Counted from the first letter of the stretch, positions 43,953 through 53,173 are shown. The stretch is 64,000 bases of DNA from DAMCZI01 sp032095175 (GCA_032095175.1 DAMCZI010000006.1:86438-150437), one strand, 5' to 3'. Notes: a model not told the origin generated them from the sequence alone. Numbers and translations are program-made.

Positions 43953-45002
43953 TTATCTTTTAATTTCTACTATCCATGTGTAATTTACAATATGCTCACT
44001 GTGAATTTTACAGCCTAATAAACTAATATACCTTTCTAATTCTTCTAAATTAGTATAGTATTTATTGTCAATTACTTGCCATAAATCTTGTTTACCTTTA
44101 CCACATAGATCATTTTTACATTTTTGTCTTTCCATATCATTGAGAAACATAAAGTCTGCAATGATAATTTTCCCATCATCTTTTATATATTCCAGCATGT
44201 ACTTAATTGCTTTCTTCTTTTCTTCATTGTTTAAACTATGAAAAGCATAAGTTGTTACAACAATATCAACATCTTTTTTTCTACAAGGCTTATCTAAAAA
44301 ATTACCTAATTTTAATTTCATATTTTTATATTTCTTTTTTGCTTGTAAAATCATTTCTAAGCTTTGATCTATTCCTATTACATCCATTTCTCCACTTAAT
44401 TCACCACATAAATTACCAGTTCCACATCCTATATCAATTACACTTACAGCCTTATGTTTAATAATTCTTTTCCTTATTTCACATAAAATCTCATCATATT
44501 TCTCAAATAGCCCTAGTTCATCATTTGATTTATCCCTAACCATTTTATCAAATCTAATTGCTTTATTATCAAAGCCCCACATATCAACCCATCTCCCCCT
44601 ATTATCCTTATTTTCTTTTATACTTATATCAATGTTATTGAGAAAACAATCATAATTTCCTTCTGCATTAGTTTCTAACATTTTATCTATACTTGTTATT
44701 AATGCATTTTTCACATTAGCTAATTCATTAATTTTTCTTTCTACCGCTTTTAACTGAAGATATAGGCTTCTCATAAACTGCGTATTCGCATAGTTGTTCT
44801 TGTCCATCAGATTTTTTATGTCCTTTAATGAAAAGCCCAGTTCTTTTAATAACTTAACCGTTCTTAATTTTAATAAGTCATTATCGCTATAATTTCTATA
44901 ATTATTTTTTTCTCTTTTAGGGACTACAATCCCATAATCTTCGTAAACTATTAAGGACTTTATAGTTATATCAAGACTTTTACATACTTCATTAGTATTC
45001 AT
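43953..45002 (-). CDS. MerR DNA-binding domain fused to SAM-dependent methyltransferase
   Basis: A 349-residue protein. Residues 1-70 are a MerR winged helix with the expected Y-R-x-Y wing (NNYRNYSDNDLLKLRTVKLL, LGFSLKDIKNLM), residues 75-115 the dimerisation coiled coil, and about 150-349 a class I methyltransferase: motif I VSVIDIGCGTGNLCGEL, VIGIDQSLEM, VVTTYAFHSL. Expressed from a 19-bp-spacer promoter of its own. It could sense SAM or a small molecule that it methylates; neither is shown. Confidence 0.88.
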   Translation of the reverse strand: MNTNEVCKSLDITIKSLIVYEDYGIVVPKREKNNYRNYSDNDLLKLRTVKLLKELGFSLKDIKNLMDKNNYANTQFMRSLYLQLKAVERKINELANVKNALITSIDKMLETNAEGNYDCFLNNIDISIKENKDNRGRWVDMWGFDNKAIRFDKMVRDKSNDELGLFEKYDEILCEIRKRIIKHKAVSVIDIGCGTGNLCGELSGEMDVIGIDQSLEMILQAKKKYKNMKLKLGNFLDKPCRKKDVDIVVTTYAFHSLNNEEKKKAIKYMLEYIKDDGKIIIADFMFLNDMERQKCKNDLCGKGKQDLWQVIDNKYYTNLEELERYISLLGCKIHSEHIVNYTWIVEIKR

Positions 45003-45020
45003 TAAATCCCTCCCACCAAA

Positions 45021-45051
45021 AGTATAAGCTCTATCCTTTGGGCAGAGTCAA
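45021..45051 (-). promoter_or_regulatory. MerR-type promoter with 19-bp spacer
   Basis: Minus-strand TTGACT (45051-45046), 19 bases, TATACT (45026-45021), with partial dyad CTCT...AGAG in the spacer. It drives the MerR-methyltransferase gene. Confidence 0.75.
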
Positions 45052-45256
45052 TACACTTTTTATAATATATTCATCATTAATGGATATTTCGGATTAAAAA
45101 AATACATATAATTCACTGTGAATAACCAATCAAGATGATTTTATCATAAAAATAAATGAAAATCGCCTCAGTAAACTAAAGCGATTTTCTATCTAATAAG
45201 GTATTTAAGGATCATCCATTCGCTGCAAAAATTTTCAAGTAGAACTCAGCAAAACT

Positions 45257-46153
45257 TTATTTTTTAGTTATAGGAATCCATATTTCACAAGTATAATCAT
45301 CGGAATTTGTGTCTCCAGGAGGGTAAACCTCAATTTCATAATCAGCTGCTCGTTTGTATCCACAGGTTGGGAACCATTCTGTTGTTATTCTTGCCCACAA
45401 TGCATCGATTGGATGATCTTTACCACTTAAACTGCCTTTTGCAGTAAAAACTGCCCACTTATTCGCTGGAATAGTATAGGCTTGCAAATCTGTTACAACA
45501 TTTTCATCTGCTTCTGCTCCGATTGCAAGTAAAGTTTCTCCATTCTCCAGTGTTTTTGTAAAACCCATCTGCCACATAGGTGCACGATAAAGCTTGTAAT
45601 CACAGGCAATTTTCCTATCAAAGCCACTACCTAAAAATTCATCCCAGATATTCCAAACCTCGCCCGCAGCCTCTTTCCAATCATTTGCTATAGTGTTTGC
45701 TGACTGCCTTTTTATCTGTCTAACTAGTCCAACTAAGTTTATGTCCTGCTTTTCTTCGATACGATATTCCATCTCAACATCTCCTTTAATAGAAATATGA
45801 AGGGTTATACGTGGATAGGCTTTGAGCTTTACTCCTATAGTACTGGCTTCACTGGGAGTTACACCATGCATTCCTACAAATGCACGAGTAAATGCATCCG
45901 GTGAATTATATCCATACTTCATGGCAACATCGATCACTTTTACATTGCCGCATTGTAAGTCCAATGCTGAAAGTGTTAATCTTCTACGACGAATATATTC
46001 AGATAAAGATATTCCTACAATGTAAGAAAAAACGCGCCCAAACTGATGCATTGAACAGCAAGCAATTTTTGCTACTTCATCATATAGGATATCATCATCT
46101 AAATGACTCTCAATATAATCTAACGTTGCACTCATTCTCTCAATCCACTCCAC
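45257..46153 (-). CDS. AraC-family regulator with GyrI-like effector domain
   Basis: About 298 residues. Two HTH motifs at the N-terminus (DDDILYDEVAKIACCSMHQF, then KVIDVAMKYGYNSPDAFTRA and GVTPSEA), followed by a GyrI-like ligand domain (about 130-298, ending CEIWIPITKK). This is the Rob/BltR-like layout for responding to hydrophobic drugs. The frame opens with a TTG at 46171; AAAGGAGG favours the GTG at 46153. Confidence 0.9.
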   Translation of the reverse strand: MEWIERMSATLDYIESHLDDDILYDEVAKIACCSMHQFGRVFSYIVGISLSEYIRRRRLTLSALDLQCGNVKVIDVAMKYGYNSPDAFTRAFVGMHGVTPSEASTIGVKLKAYPRITLHISIKGDVEMEYRIEEKQDINLVGLVRQIKRQSANTIANDWKEAAGEVWNIWDEFLGSGFDRKIACDYKLYRAPMWQMGFTKTLENGETLLAIGAEADENVVTDLQAYTIPANKWAVFTAKGSLSGKDHPIDALWARITTEWFPTCGYKRAADYEIEVYPPGDTNSDDYTCEIWIPITKK

Positions 46154-46468
46154 TTTTCTCCCTCCTTTCAAACTTATTGTAGCAAAGGAAATGTTAAGCT
46201 ACCCTGCATTCCAGGTACAAATATGCAGGGTTCATAGATGATATAATCACTATGTTAAATAACTTATTAATATAATTTACAATTATATCATACTTCCACA
46301 TTATTCTTCTCTATATTAAAAATAATTCAATGTTTACAGGGGTTTTGTATATGCATTGCTTTATTCCTAATAAATCCTTTCTTCTAATAAATAATTGTAT
46401 TATTATTTTAAATTTTCTTTTCTTTTTAGTATACTATACATAAGTACATAAATAGGGGGGATAATTTT
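46154..46468. other. Divergent gap, 315 bases
   Basis: Contains the 9-bp perfect dyad ACCCTGCAT (46201-46209) and ATGCAGGGT (46223-46231), 48 bases upstream of the AraC start, a possible operator. AT-rich promoter sequence precedes the M28 gene. Nothing else recognised. Confidence 0.45.
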
Positions 46469-47734
46469 ATGTCAATCAATAGTCAAAGAGAATTTGAACT
46501 TTTAAAGAAAATTGGTTTTGTACGAACCAGCGGTTCAGAAGAAGAACTAAAGGCTGCAAACATTCTATTAGAGGAAATTTCCTCAATAGGATTTAAGGGA
46601 CACTTGGAAGATTTTAAAACTCCTACTTCTAAAATTACAAAAGCTTCACTAAAGGTAGTTGAGCCCTATGAAAAAGAATATGAGATTACACCATATAACT
46701 GCTCAATTAGTACACCTGAAGGTGGAATAACTACAGATTTTGTATATATAGAAGATGGCCTTGATGCAAATTTAGTCGACCTTAAAGGCAAATTTGTACT
46801 TATGAATGTACGTCCAAATCCTAAGCTTTACAAAAAACTTGTAGAAGCTGGTATAGCAGGTTATATAACCATGTGTGGTACTGCTATAGATGAAGAAGAT
46901 AAAACTGATATTACTGTAGCTAGATTGCGTGAAAAGAATACACAATACGGAAAAATAACTGCTCTAAATATGCGCACCAAAGACTGCTTACATATGGTTA
47001 AAAACAATGCTTCTAAAGTTAAAGTAGAACTTATTACTGAAGATATAGAACTTACTTCCCATAATATTGTCGTAACCCTAGAAGGATCTAAATACCCTGA
47101 TGAAATAATATCCTTCGGTGCTCACTATGACAGTGTTCCTTTCAGTACAGGTGTATATGATAATGGTGCTGGTTCAGTTATTATAATGGAACTACTTAGA
47201 CATTTTAAAGAAAATCCACCAATCAGAACTGTAAAGTTTGTTTGGTATGGCTCTGAGGAAGTTGGACTTCTTGGTAGTAAAGCATATTTGCAGGCTCATG
47301 AGGAAGAACTAAAGAAACATCTTCTTATGATTAATGTAGATGTTGGAGGCTCCATTCTTGGAAAAGAGGAGGCTCTAGTTACTGCTGAACAAAGCTTAGT
47401 TGATTATATTGATCATGTAGCAAAAATTAAAGGCTTCCCACTTAAGGTAGCACAGGATATATACTCAAGTGATTCCACAGCCTTCGCTGATGCCGGAATT
47501 CCTTCTGTTACATTCTGCCGTTTTGCTCCTAACGGTGGAGCATTCATCCACACTCGTAACGATGTTATGGATTTTTTAAGTGCTGAAGCTTTAGAAAAAA
47601 CTACTATAATAACTAAAGAATTCAGTGAATCGATTATAAACTCAGTAGTATTCCCAATTGTAAAAAAGATCCCAGATAACATGAGAAAAGAACTTGATAA
47701 ATACTTTAACAAGGAATCTAAAAAAGAGGATTAA
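46469..47734 (+). CDS. M28-family aminopeptidase, cytosolic
   Basis: A 421-residue protein with no signal peptide. A PA-like insert (about 90-185) splits the peptidase domain. Zinc ligands and catalytic residues appear in SFGAHYDSV, YDNGAGS, YGSEEVGLLGSKAYL, INVDVGG and AFIHTRNDV. It removes N-terminal residues from peptides. The ribosome site is a GGGGGG run. A lipoprotein relative is encoded at 17999. Confidence 0.88.
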   Translation: MSINSQREFELLKKIGFVRTSGSEEELKAANILLEEISSIGFKGHLEDFKTPTSKITKASLKVVEPYEKEYEITPYNCSISTPEGGITTDFVYIEDGLDANLVDLKGKFVLMNVRPNPKLYKKLVEAGIAGYITMCGTAIDEEDKTDITVARLREKNTQYGKITALNMRTKDCLHMVKNNASKVKVELITEDIELTSHNIVVTLEGSKYPDEIISFGAHYDSVPFSTGVYDNGAGSVIIMELLRHFKENPPIRTVKFVWYGSEEVGLLGSKAYLQAHEEELKKHLLMINVDVGGSILGKEEALVTAEQSLVDYIDHVAKIKGFPLKVAQDIYSSDSTAFADAGIPSVTFCRFAPNGGAFIHTRNDVMDFLSAEALEKTTIITKEFSESIINSVVFPIVKKIPDNMRKELDKYFNKESKKED

Positions 47735-47740
47735 TTGTAA

Positions 47741-47822
47741 AGGTGCCTAACACCAAAGAAAGGAGAGAGGGGTTTTCCCTTTCTCCTTTCTCATTTTCTC
47801 CTATCTTAGGTGCCTGGCTCAT
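47741..47822. repeat. REP-like element, copy 7
   Basis: AAGGTGCCTAACACCAAAGA, then AAGGAGAGAGG opposite CTTTCTCCTTTCTC, and TAGGTGCCTGGCTC at the far end. It lies between the convergent M28 and nrdJ genes and overlaps the nrdJ stop, so it may serve as their shared terminator. Confidence 0.6.
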
Positions 47823-50800
47823 TAACCGCATTTGCTGTAGCCGCAGTTAGGGCAGATTACGCAGCCGTCCTGGTGGGTTATCTTGCCACCGCATTCTGGG
47901 CAGGTTACTTCCTTTTTATTGGCTTTGGGAACTGGAATAAGTTCTTCAATGGAGACTTCGTCCTGGCTTGGCTTTCCTGTTTCCCATTCGTTGAATTTCA
48001 TAAGCTTCTCAATTGTTCTTGCAATCGCATCTGGGCAGGATAGAACCTTTATATCACTGTTGTATGCTCTCTGCCTTAGGGTTGAATGGCATCTTATTCC
48101 CCTTAGCTGCTCAACGATTTCTTCGGCCTTCATTCCGCTCCTTAAACCAATTGAAATCAGCCTTGCAGTGGCTTCTGACTGTGAAGGACATCCTCCTGCT
48201 TTGCCAACGTTTGTAAATACCTCACATATTCCATTGTCATCATAGTTTACTGTTATATAGAGGTTTCCACAGCCTACCCTTACCTTTTCCGTAATTCCCT
48301 TTGTAAGGGATGGCCTCTGCCTTGGAGCTCTATCATCTAATTCTTCAGTATTAATCTCTTCCTTGGCTTGTGAACCAACGTTTAATACCTGGCTGTCTCT
48401 GCTACCATCTCTGTATATGGTTACTCCCTTGCAGCCAAGCTTATATGCAAGCTCATAAACCTTTAAAACATCCTCAACAGCAGCTTCATTTTTAAAGTTA
48501 ACTGTTTTTGATACTGCATTATCAACATGCTTTTGGAATGCAGCCTGCATCTTTATATGCCATATTGGGCTTATATCATGGGCTGTAACAAATACCTTCT
48601 TTATATCGTTTGGTATCTCAGCTATGTGTGCTGGTGTTCCATGCTCTGCAACCTTTTCCATAAGCTCCTTTGTATATAGACCTCTTTCCTTTATGACCTC
48701 TTCAAAGTATGGGTGAACCTCATAAAGTTTATCGTTATCCATAACGTTTCTAAAAAATGCAACTGCAAACAGTGGCTCTATTCCTGAGGATGCTCCTCCT
48801 ATTATGCTTATTGTTCCTGTTGGAGCTATTGTTGTGGTTGTTGCATTTCTAATGGGTTCTCCATCCTTGTATATACTATTTTCAAATTCAGGGAAGGCTC
48901 CCCTAACCTTTGCAAGCTCCCTTGAAGCTTCCTTGGACTTTTTATTTATAAAGCCCATAACCTTATCCGCTGTTTCAACTGCCTCATCGGAATTGTATGG
49001 AATCCCCAGCATTATTAGCATATCTGCAAAGCCCATTATTCCAAGGCCTATCTTTCTTGTCTGTTTTGTCCTTCTATCTATATCCTCAAGTGGATAGTTA
49101 TTTACATCAATAACGTTATCAAGGAAGTGAACTGCATCAAACACAGTCTCTCCAAGAAGATTAAAATCTATTTCATACTTTCCATCAACTTTCTTAAGCA
49201 TCCTAACTAAGTTTATTGAACCAAGGTTGCAGCTTTCAAAAGGCAGTAAAGGCTGCTCGCCACAATTGTGAACTACAATCCCATTGGCTATTAATGAATT
49301 GGTAACAGGTTCATTAATATCATAAACCTCAACCTCTTCAGCTGGCTCAATTGATTTTACCTCCACTACAAAGTGAGTATTTTTCCTTGAAGGTCTATCT
49401 ATTTCTATTAACTTAGCGTTTTTCTTTTCATTAACTAAATCCTTAACATGCTTTCTAAATTCACATATATTATTTCCACAGATTATAAGCTCATAGTATT
49501 CCTTAGTCTCGTATTCTCTTTCCTCTCCATCCTTTGTAATATATTTAAAGGTTGAAGGATTTTCCTTTGTTCTATTATATATTGTTGAGTACACTCCAAG
49601 GTTTATAAGGAGAAGCTGTACATCCTTAAGGAGTTTTTCTGATGCTGATGTAAGCCTTACATCCCTGTGAGCTTCATCTATAAAGTTTACAGTTCCATCG
49701 GAGCTGAATAGACCATTTAAAAAGCCAGTTATAGTTTCCTTAGAGGAGGTAAATAGGGCTTCTGGAACTCTTTTTTCATTAACTTTTCTTGGTAAAAGCC
49801 CTATTCCTTTTATTTTGTCAACTAATTCTTTTTCCTTAAACAATACTTTCCAGATTCCATTTTCATCTTTGTTTATTATGCCTTCTCCTCCGCCAAGGTT
49901 TTTAGAAATACCCTGCATGGTCTTTATAATGTATTCCTCATCATTTTCAAATACCATTCCAAAAGCATTTCCATCGCCTGTTAACCATCCATTTTCAATT
50001 AGCCATCCAATAAAAAGTCCCATATCATAGTCAGTTTCGTCTGCTTTCGGGAATAACCCTTCCCCAGACTGAATTAAGACTTCATCACCTGCTATTAATT
50101 CCTTTGCTTCTTTAAAGCCCTTTGTTGTTAATATCCTATGATCTTCTGTAACCTTTATCTCTTGACGATTATTTAAGGTTAATTTCACTGTTGACTTTAC
50201 ACCTGTTTTAATTACCTTTGCATATCTTGCTGTAACACCATTCTCTATTTCCTTTTCTCCCAAAACTCTATTATCAGTGGCTACCTTAAATTCCGCTTCT
50301 CTATATTTTTCATATAAATCCTTTATCTTTATAAGTCCAAATTCTGATGAAATCAAAGTATCTGGGTGGAAGCAGGGGTTTGTACTCTCTATCTCCCCAA
50401 GTCCTGGTGTTGGGTTGTCTCTATTTATTCTATCTATGAATACAATCCCAGGCTCACCATTTGTCCATGCCATCTTAACTATTGTATCAAAAACTTCCCT
50501 TGCGTTTAGCTTGTTTACTACCTTCTTTGTGTTTGGATCGATCAACTCATAATCTCCACCATTTTGTACTCGCTCCATAAATTTTTCAGTTAAGGCAACA
50601 CTTATGTTGAAGTTTGTAATCTCCTTGTTATCCTCTTTGCACTTTATGAATTCAAGGATATCAGGGTGATCAATCCTAAGTATTCCCATGTTAGCACCGC
50701 GCCTTTTTCCGCCTTGGACCACAGCCTCCGTTGCAGAGTTGAAAACTTTCATAAAGCTTACAGGGCCTGATGCTACTCCTCCTGTGGTTTTTACAATTGA

Positions 50801-51184
50801 ACCCTTTCCTCTTAGTCTGGAGAAGCTAAAGCCTGTTCCACCGCCGGATTTATGTATAAGTGCAGCATTCTTTATGGAGTCGAATATTCCCTCCATTGAA
50901 TCCTCAACGGGCAAAACGAAACATGCTGATAGCTGTCCTAAGGGTCTTCCTGCATTCATCAGGGTTGGTGAATTAGGTAAGAACCTTAGGGATGCCATCA
51001 TATCATAAAACTTTTTTTCTAGAGATTTTATATCGGCATTTTTGTCATATATAATATCAGCAGTCGCTATGGTTTTTGCAACTCTCTCAAGCATACCCTT
51101 TGGCGTCTCGACTAAATTACCCTTTTCATCCTTTTCTAAATACCTTCTTTCAAGTACCGTAATCGCATTTGGGGTAAACTCCAT
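47822..51184 (-). CDS. nrdJ: Adenosylcobalamin-dependent ribonucleoside-diphosphate reductase (class II), with intein
   Basis: About 1120 codons encode a class II reductase of about 750 residues plus a 370-residue intein. Extein features: SACFVLPVEDSMEGIFDSIK, KSGGGTGFSFSRLR, GGKRRGANMG, the active-site NPCGE where the cysteine becomes the thiyl radical, APTGTISIIGG, and a C-terminal zinc ribbon (CPECGGKITH, CPNCGYSKCG). It makes deoxyribonucleotides independently of oxygen. AGGAG lies 8 bases before the ATG at 51184; an ATG two codons upstream is too close. Regulated by an NrdR box pair. Confidence 0.95.
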   Translation of the reverse strand: MEFTPNAITVLERRYLEKDEKGNLVETPKGMLERVAKTIATADIIYDKNADIKSLEKKFYDMMASLRFLPNSPTLMNAGRPLGQLSACFVLPVEDSMEGIFDSIKNAALIHKSGGGTGFSFSRLRGKGSIVKTTGGVASGPVSFMKVFNSATEAVVQGGKRRGANMGILRIDHPDILEFIKCKEDNKEITNFNISVALTEKFMERVQNGGDYELIDPNTKKVVNKLNAREVFDTIVKMAWTNGEPGIVFIDRINRDNPTPGLGEIESTNPCFHPDTLISSEFGLIKIKDLYEKYREAEFKVATDNRVLGEKEIENGVTARYAKVIKTGVKSTVKLTLNNRQEIKVTEDHRILTTKGFKEAKELIAGDEVLIQSGEGLFPKADETDYDMGLFIGWLIENGWLTGDGNAFGMVFENDEEYIIKTMQGISKNLGGGEGIINKDENGIWKVLFKEKELVDKIKGIGLLPRKVNEKRVPEALFTSSKETITGFLNGLFSSDGTVNFIDEAHRDVRLTSASEKLLKDVQLLLINLGVYSTIYNRTKENPSTFKYITKDGEEREYETKEYYELIICGNNICEFRKHVKDLVNEKKNAKLIEIDRPSRKNTHFVVEVKSIEPAEEVEVYDINEPVTNSLIANGIVVHNCGEQPLLPFESCNLGSINLVRMLKKVDGKYEIDFNLLGETVFDAVHFLDNVIDVNNYPLEDIDRRTKQTRKIGLGIMGFADMLIMLGIPYNSDEAVETADKVMGFINKKSKEASRELAKVRGAFPEFENSIYKDGEPIRNATTTTIAPTGTISIIGGASSGIEPLFAVAFFRNVMDNDKLYEVHPYFEEVIKERGLYTKELMEKVAEHGTPAHIAEIPNDIKKVFVTAHDISPIWHIKMQAAFQKHVDNAVSKTVNFKNEAAVEDVLKVYELAYKLGCKGVTIYRDGSRDSQVLNVGSQAKEEINTEELDDRAPRQRPSLTKGITEKVRVGCGNLYITVNYDDNGICEVFTNVGKAGGCPSQSEATARLISIGLRSGMKAEEIVEQLRGIRCHSTLRQRAYNSDIKVLSCPDAIARTIEKLMKFNEWETGKPSQDEVSIEELIPVPKANKKEVTCPECGGKITHQDGCVICPNCGYSKCG
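49265..50374 (-). other. LAGLIDADG intein inside NrdJ
   Basis: Residues from CFHPDTLISSEFG to ANGIVVHN (370 residues). Splicing requirements are all visible: first residue Cys, block B EVTEDHRI-type (KVTEDHRILT), penultimate His, terminal Asn and +1 Cys (VVHN/CGEQ). The central homing endonuclease has two dodecapeptide motifs, MGLFIGWLIENGWL and FLNGLFSSDGT, both with acidic residue near the catalytic position (SDG intact, the first altered to ENG). The +1 cysteine is the reductase's catalytic radical cysteine, so the enzyme is dead until spliced. Confidence 0.93.
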
Positions 51185-51197
51185 CTTCATCTCTCCT

Positions 51198-51267
51198 ATT
51201 CTGTATATAGTACATTATATTCTCGTGTCATACTATATATTGTATCTTTTAAAGTAGGATTCTGCAA
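51198..51267 (-). promoter_or_regulatory. nrdJ promoter with paired NrdR boxes
   Basis: Minus-strand TTGCAG (51267-51262), 17 bases, TACAAT (51244-51239). The -10 lies inside ATACTATATATTGTAT (51230-51245), whose core CTATATATTG matches the NrdR box CwATATATwG. A second core CTGTATATAG (51201-51210, one mismatch) begins 32 bases away, three helical turns, the usual NrdR spacing. No cobalamin riboswitch was seen. Confidence 0.72.
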
Positions 51268-51415
51268 AACCATTATTTCAACTTTGATATATGTTTAAAT
51301 TACATTAGCTTTAAGTTCCTTTTTTTATATATAAATTTCTCTATTTTTGAGAGAAGTACGTCAAAATTCGGCAAAATATTCAAAAATACCAGCTATATAG
51401 GTTGTATTAAAACAC

Positions 51416-51480
51416 TTACAGTCATCTTTATAAACATCCTATGATTAAGATATCATAGGATGTTTATAAAGATAACTGTA
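51416..51480. repeat. Long inverted repeat between nrdJ and lysR
   Basis: ATCTTTATAAACATCCTATG with AT (51424-51445) is repeated inverted at 51452-51473 around TAAGAT, a perfect 22-bp stem, extended by ACAGT/ACTGT. It is the main feature of the 435-base gap 51185-51619, besides the nrdJ promoter and the terminator near 51583. Confidence 0.6.
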
Positions 51481-51582
51481 TTATAATTTTTGCAATGTTT
51501 ATATAAATTATTACATATAATTCTTTTAATAACCTCTATAATTTTTAATCTTAATAAATCAGTTTTTAATTTTATTAACATT

Positions 51583-51617
51583 ACAGCCACCATTTTCATA
51601 AATGGCAGCTGTTTTTA
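51583..51617 (-). terminator. Terminator hairpin after lysR
   Basis: ACAGCCACCATTT with AAATGGCAGCTGT forms a stem with two mismatches and loop TCAT. It is directly after the LysR stop; a T-run exists on the plus side (TTTTTATA), a weaker one on the minus side. Confidence 0.5.
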
Positions 51618-51619
51618 TA

Positions 51620-52486
51620 TTATAAACAAAGAGATATAAAGTCTTTAGCTGAATCAGTTAGAAATTTATTTTTATGATAAATTACAGAAAATTGACGACT
51701 TAAAGAAATGTCCTTTATATTAATGCTCTGAATTTCTCCTCGATCCAAGTTATCTTTTACCAACAGATATGGCAAAACAGATACCCCTAACCCCTTAGAA
51801 ACAGCTCGGATGATAGCTTGTGTACTGATACTCTGCCATGAAGGATCAATTTTAATTCCTTTTATCTGCAAAATACTATCAAAGATTTCTCGCCCAGCGC
51901 TGCCTTTTTCTCGCAGGATGAACTCTTCATCCTTAAGATCTTCGATTTCAATTGCATCACAAGTTGTCCAGATATGATTAGGTGAACAGATTAATACTAA
52001 TTCATCATCCATAAAACATTTACTTTCAATATAGGGACTATGGGTGATCCCCTCAATGAGTCCTAAATCTATTTCATTTTTCAATACATATTCCTCAATG
52101 GTTTCAGAGTTGTCTATAACTGCCTTTATCTTCATCTGAGGATGGTCTGTTTGAAATTCTTTCACATATCCTGGAAGCAGGTAATTTCCTATGGTTACAC
52201 TGGCCCCAACACGCAGCACACCGATGGAATCCCAATTTCGAACACCCTTTTCCAGTTCATCAAATAACCCAACAATATGAGTGGCATATTGCAGAAACTG
52301 CTTGCCTGCTTCTGTAATATGGAGCCTTTTTGCTATGCGATCAAACAACTTGATTCCGTAATAATCCTCTAGTTCAGAAATGGCAAGACTGGCTGCTGGC
52401 TGTGTAATATATAGTTTTTCTGCTGCTGCAGTAACACTACCACACTCACACACAGCCACAAAAATTTTTATGTGTTTTAATGTCAC
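51620..52486 (-). CDS. LysR-family transcriptional regulator
   Basis: About 289 residues. HTH: HIKIFVAVCECGSVTAAAEK, LYITQPAASLAISELEDYYG, IKLFDR. The effector domain starts IGVLRVGASVTIGNYLLPGY. The frame opens at a TTG at 52501; GGAGGGGG sets the GTG at 52486. Divergent from the chromate transporter pair, its likely target. Confidence 0.92.
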   Translation of the reverse strand: MTLKHIKIFVAVCECGSVTAAAEKLYITQPAASLAISELEDYYGIKLFDRIAKRLHITEAGKQFLQYATHIVGLFDELEKGVRNWDSIGVLRVGASVTIGNYLLPGYVKEFQTDHPQMKIKAVIDNSETIEEYVLKNEIDLGLIEGITHSPYIESKCFMDDELVLICSPNHIWTTCDAIEIEDLKDEEFILREKGSAGREIFDSILQIKGIKIDPSWQSISTQAIIRAVSKGLGVSVLPYLLVKDNLDRGEIQSINIKDISLSRQFSVIYHKNKFLTDSAKDFISLCL

Positions 52487-52510
52487 AATTACCCCCTCCA
52501 AAACATAAAA

Positions 52511-52524
52511 AATTCTTATGAATT
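52511..52524. promoter_or_regulatory. Dyad in lysR-chr divergent region
   Basis: AATTC-TTAT-GAATT, a short symmetric site 25 bases before the lysR start. A LysR binding site is plausible by position only. Confidence 0.3.
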
Positions 52525-52594
52525 TTATATTATTATATTATTTTACATATGAGATAACAAGATATAAAATGTCAAAGTAAGGAGGATTCTAACA

Positions 52595-53173
52595 ATGATT
52601 AAGGATTTCAAGGTATATCGGAAGCTGTTCTCATCTACTTTTTATTTAAGCGCCTTTACATTTGGTGGAGGCTTTGTTATTATCCCGCTAATGAAGAAGA
52701 AATTCGTAGATGATCTTAAATGGTTAGAAGAAGAAGAAATGCTCAACTTAGCTGCGATTGCCCAATCATCTCCTGGTGCTGTTGCAGTTAATGCATCTAT
52801 TTTGCTAGGTTATCGTATTGCTGGTTTGTTAGGTGCATTGGTGGCGATTTTAGGAACAGTGCTGCCTCCACTAATTATTTTATCTGTTATTTCCATGTTC
52901 TACACAGCTTTTCGAAATAATATGATGGTGAATGTTGTATTAAAAGGAATGCAAGCAGGAGTAGCCGCAGTTATCGCAGATGTAGTAATCAACATGGGGG
53001 GCAATGTAATAAAAGGGAAAAAAGCTCTACCCATTATATTGATGACAGGTGCTTTTGTGGCCGCTTATTTCTTTAAAATCAATGTAATGTACATTATTTT
53101 AATTTGTGGTGCAGTAGGTGCAATCAAAACCTGTTTCAGCAAAAGAACAGAAAGGAGTAGTTATAAGTCATGA
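52595..53173 (+). CDS. ChrA-type transporter, N-terminal-half homolog
   Basis: A 192-residue membrane protein of the short-chain chromate transporter family. Motifs: FTFGGGFVIIPLMKKKFVDD, then IAQSSPGAVAVNASILLGYR, IAGLLGALVAILGTVLPP. AAGGAGG lies before the ATG. Its end overlaps the next gene (ATGA). Two such halves act as a heterodimer. In anaerobes the physiological substrate may not be chromate. Confidence 0.9.
   Translation: MIKDFKVYRKLFSSTFYLSAFTFGGGFVIIPLMKKKFVDDLKWLEEEEMLNLAAIAQSSPGAVAVNASILLGYRIAGLLGALVAILGTVLPPLIILSVISMFYTAFRNNMMVNVVLKGMQAGVAAVIADVVINMGGNVIKGKKALPIILMTGAFVAAYFFKINVMYIILICGAVGAIKTCFSKRTERSSYKS

Noticed and set aside
49815..51257. Several plus-strand ORFs of 70-106 codons opposite nrdJ
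   Set aside because: Shadows of the strongly coding minus strand with no ribosome sites or recognisable products.
51191..51619. Cobalamin riboswitch ahead of the B12-dependent reductase
   Set aside because: No B12-box (GCCACTG) or large leader; the region is explained by the promoter with NrdR boxes and an inverted repeat.
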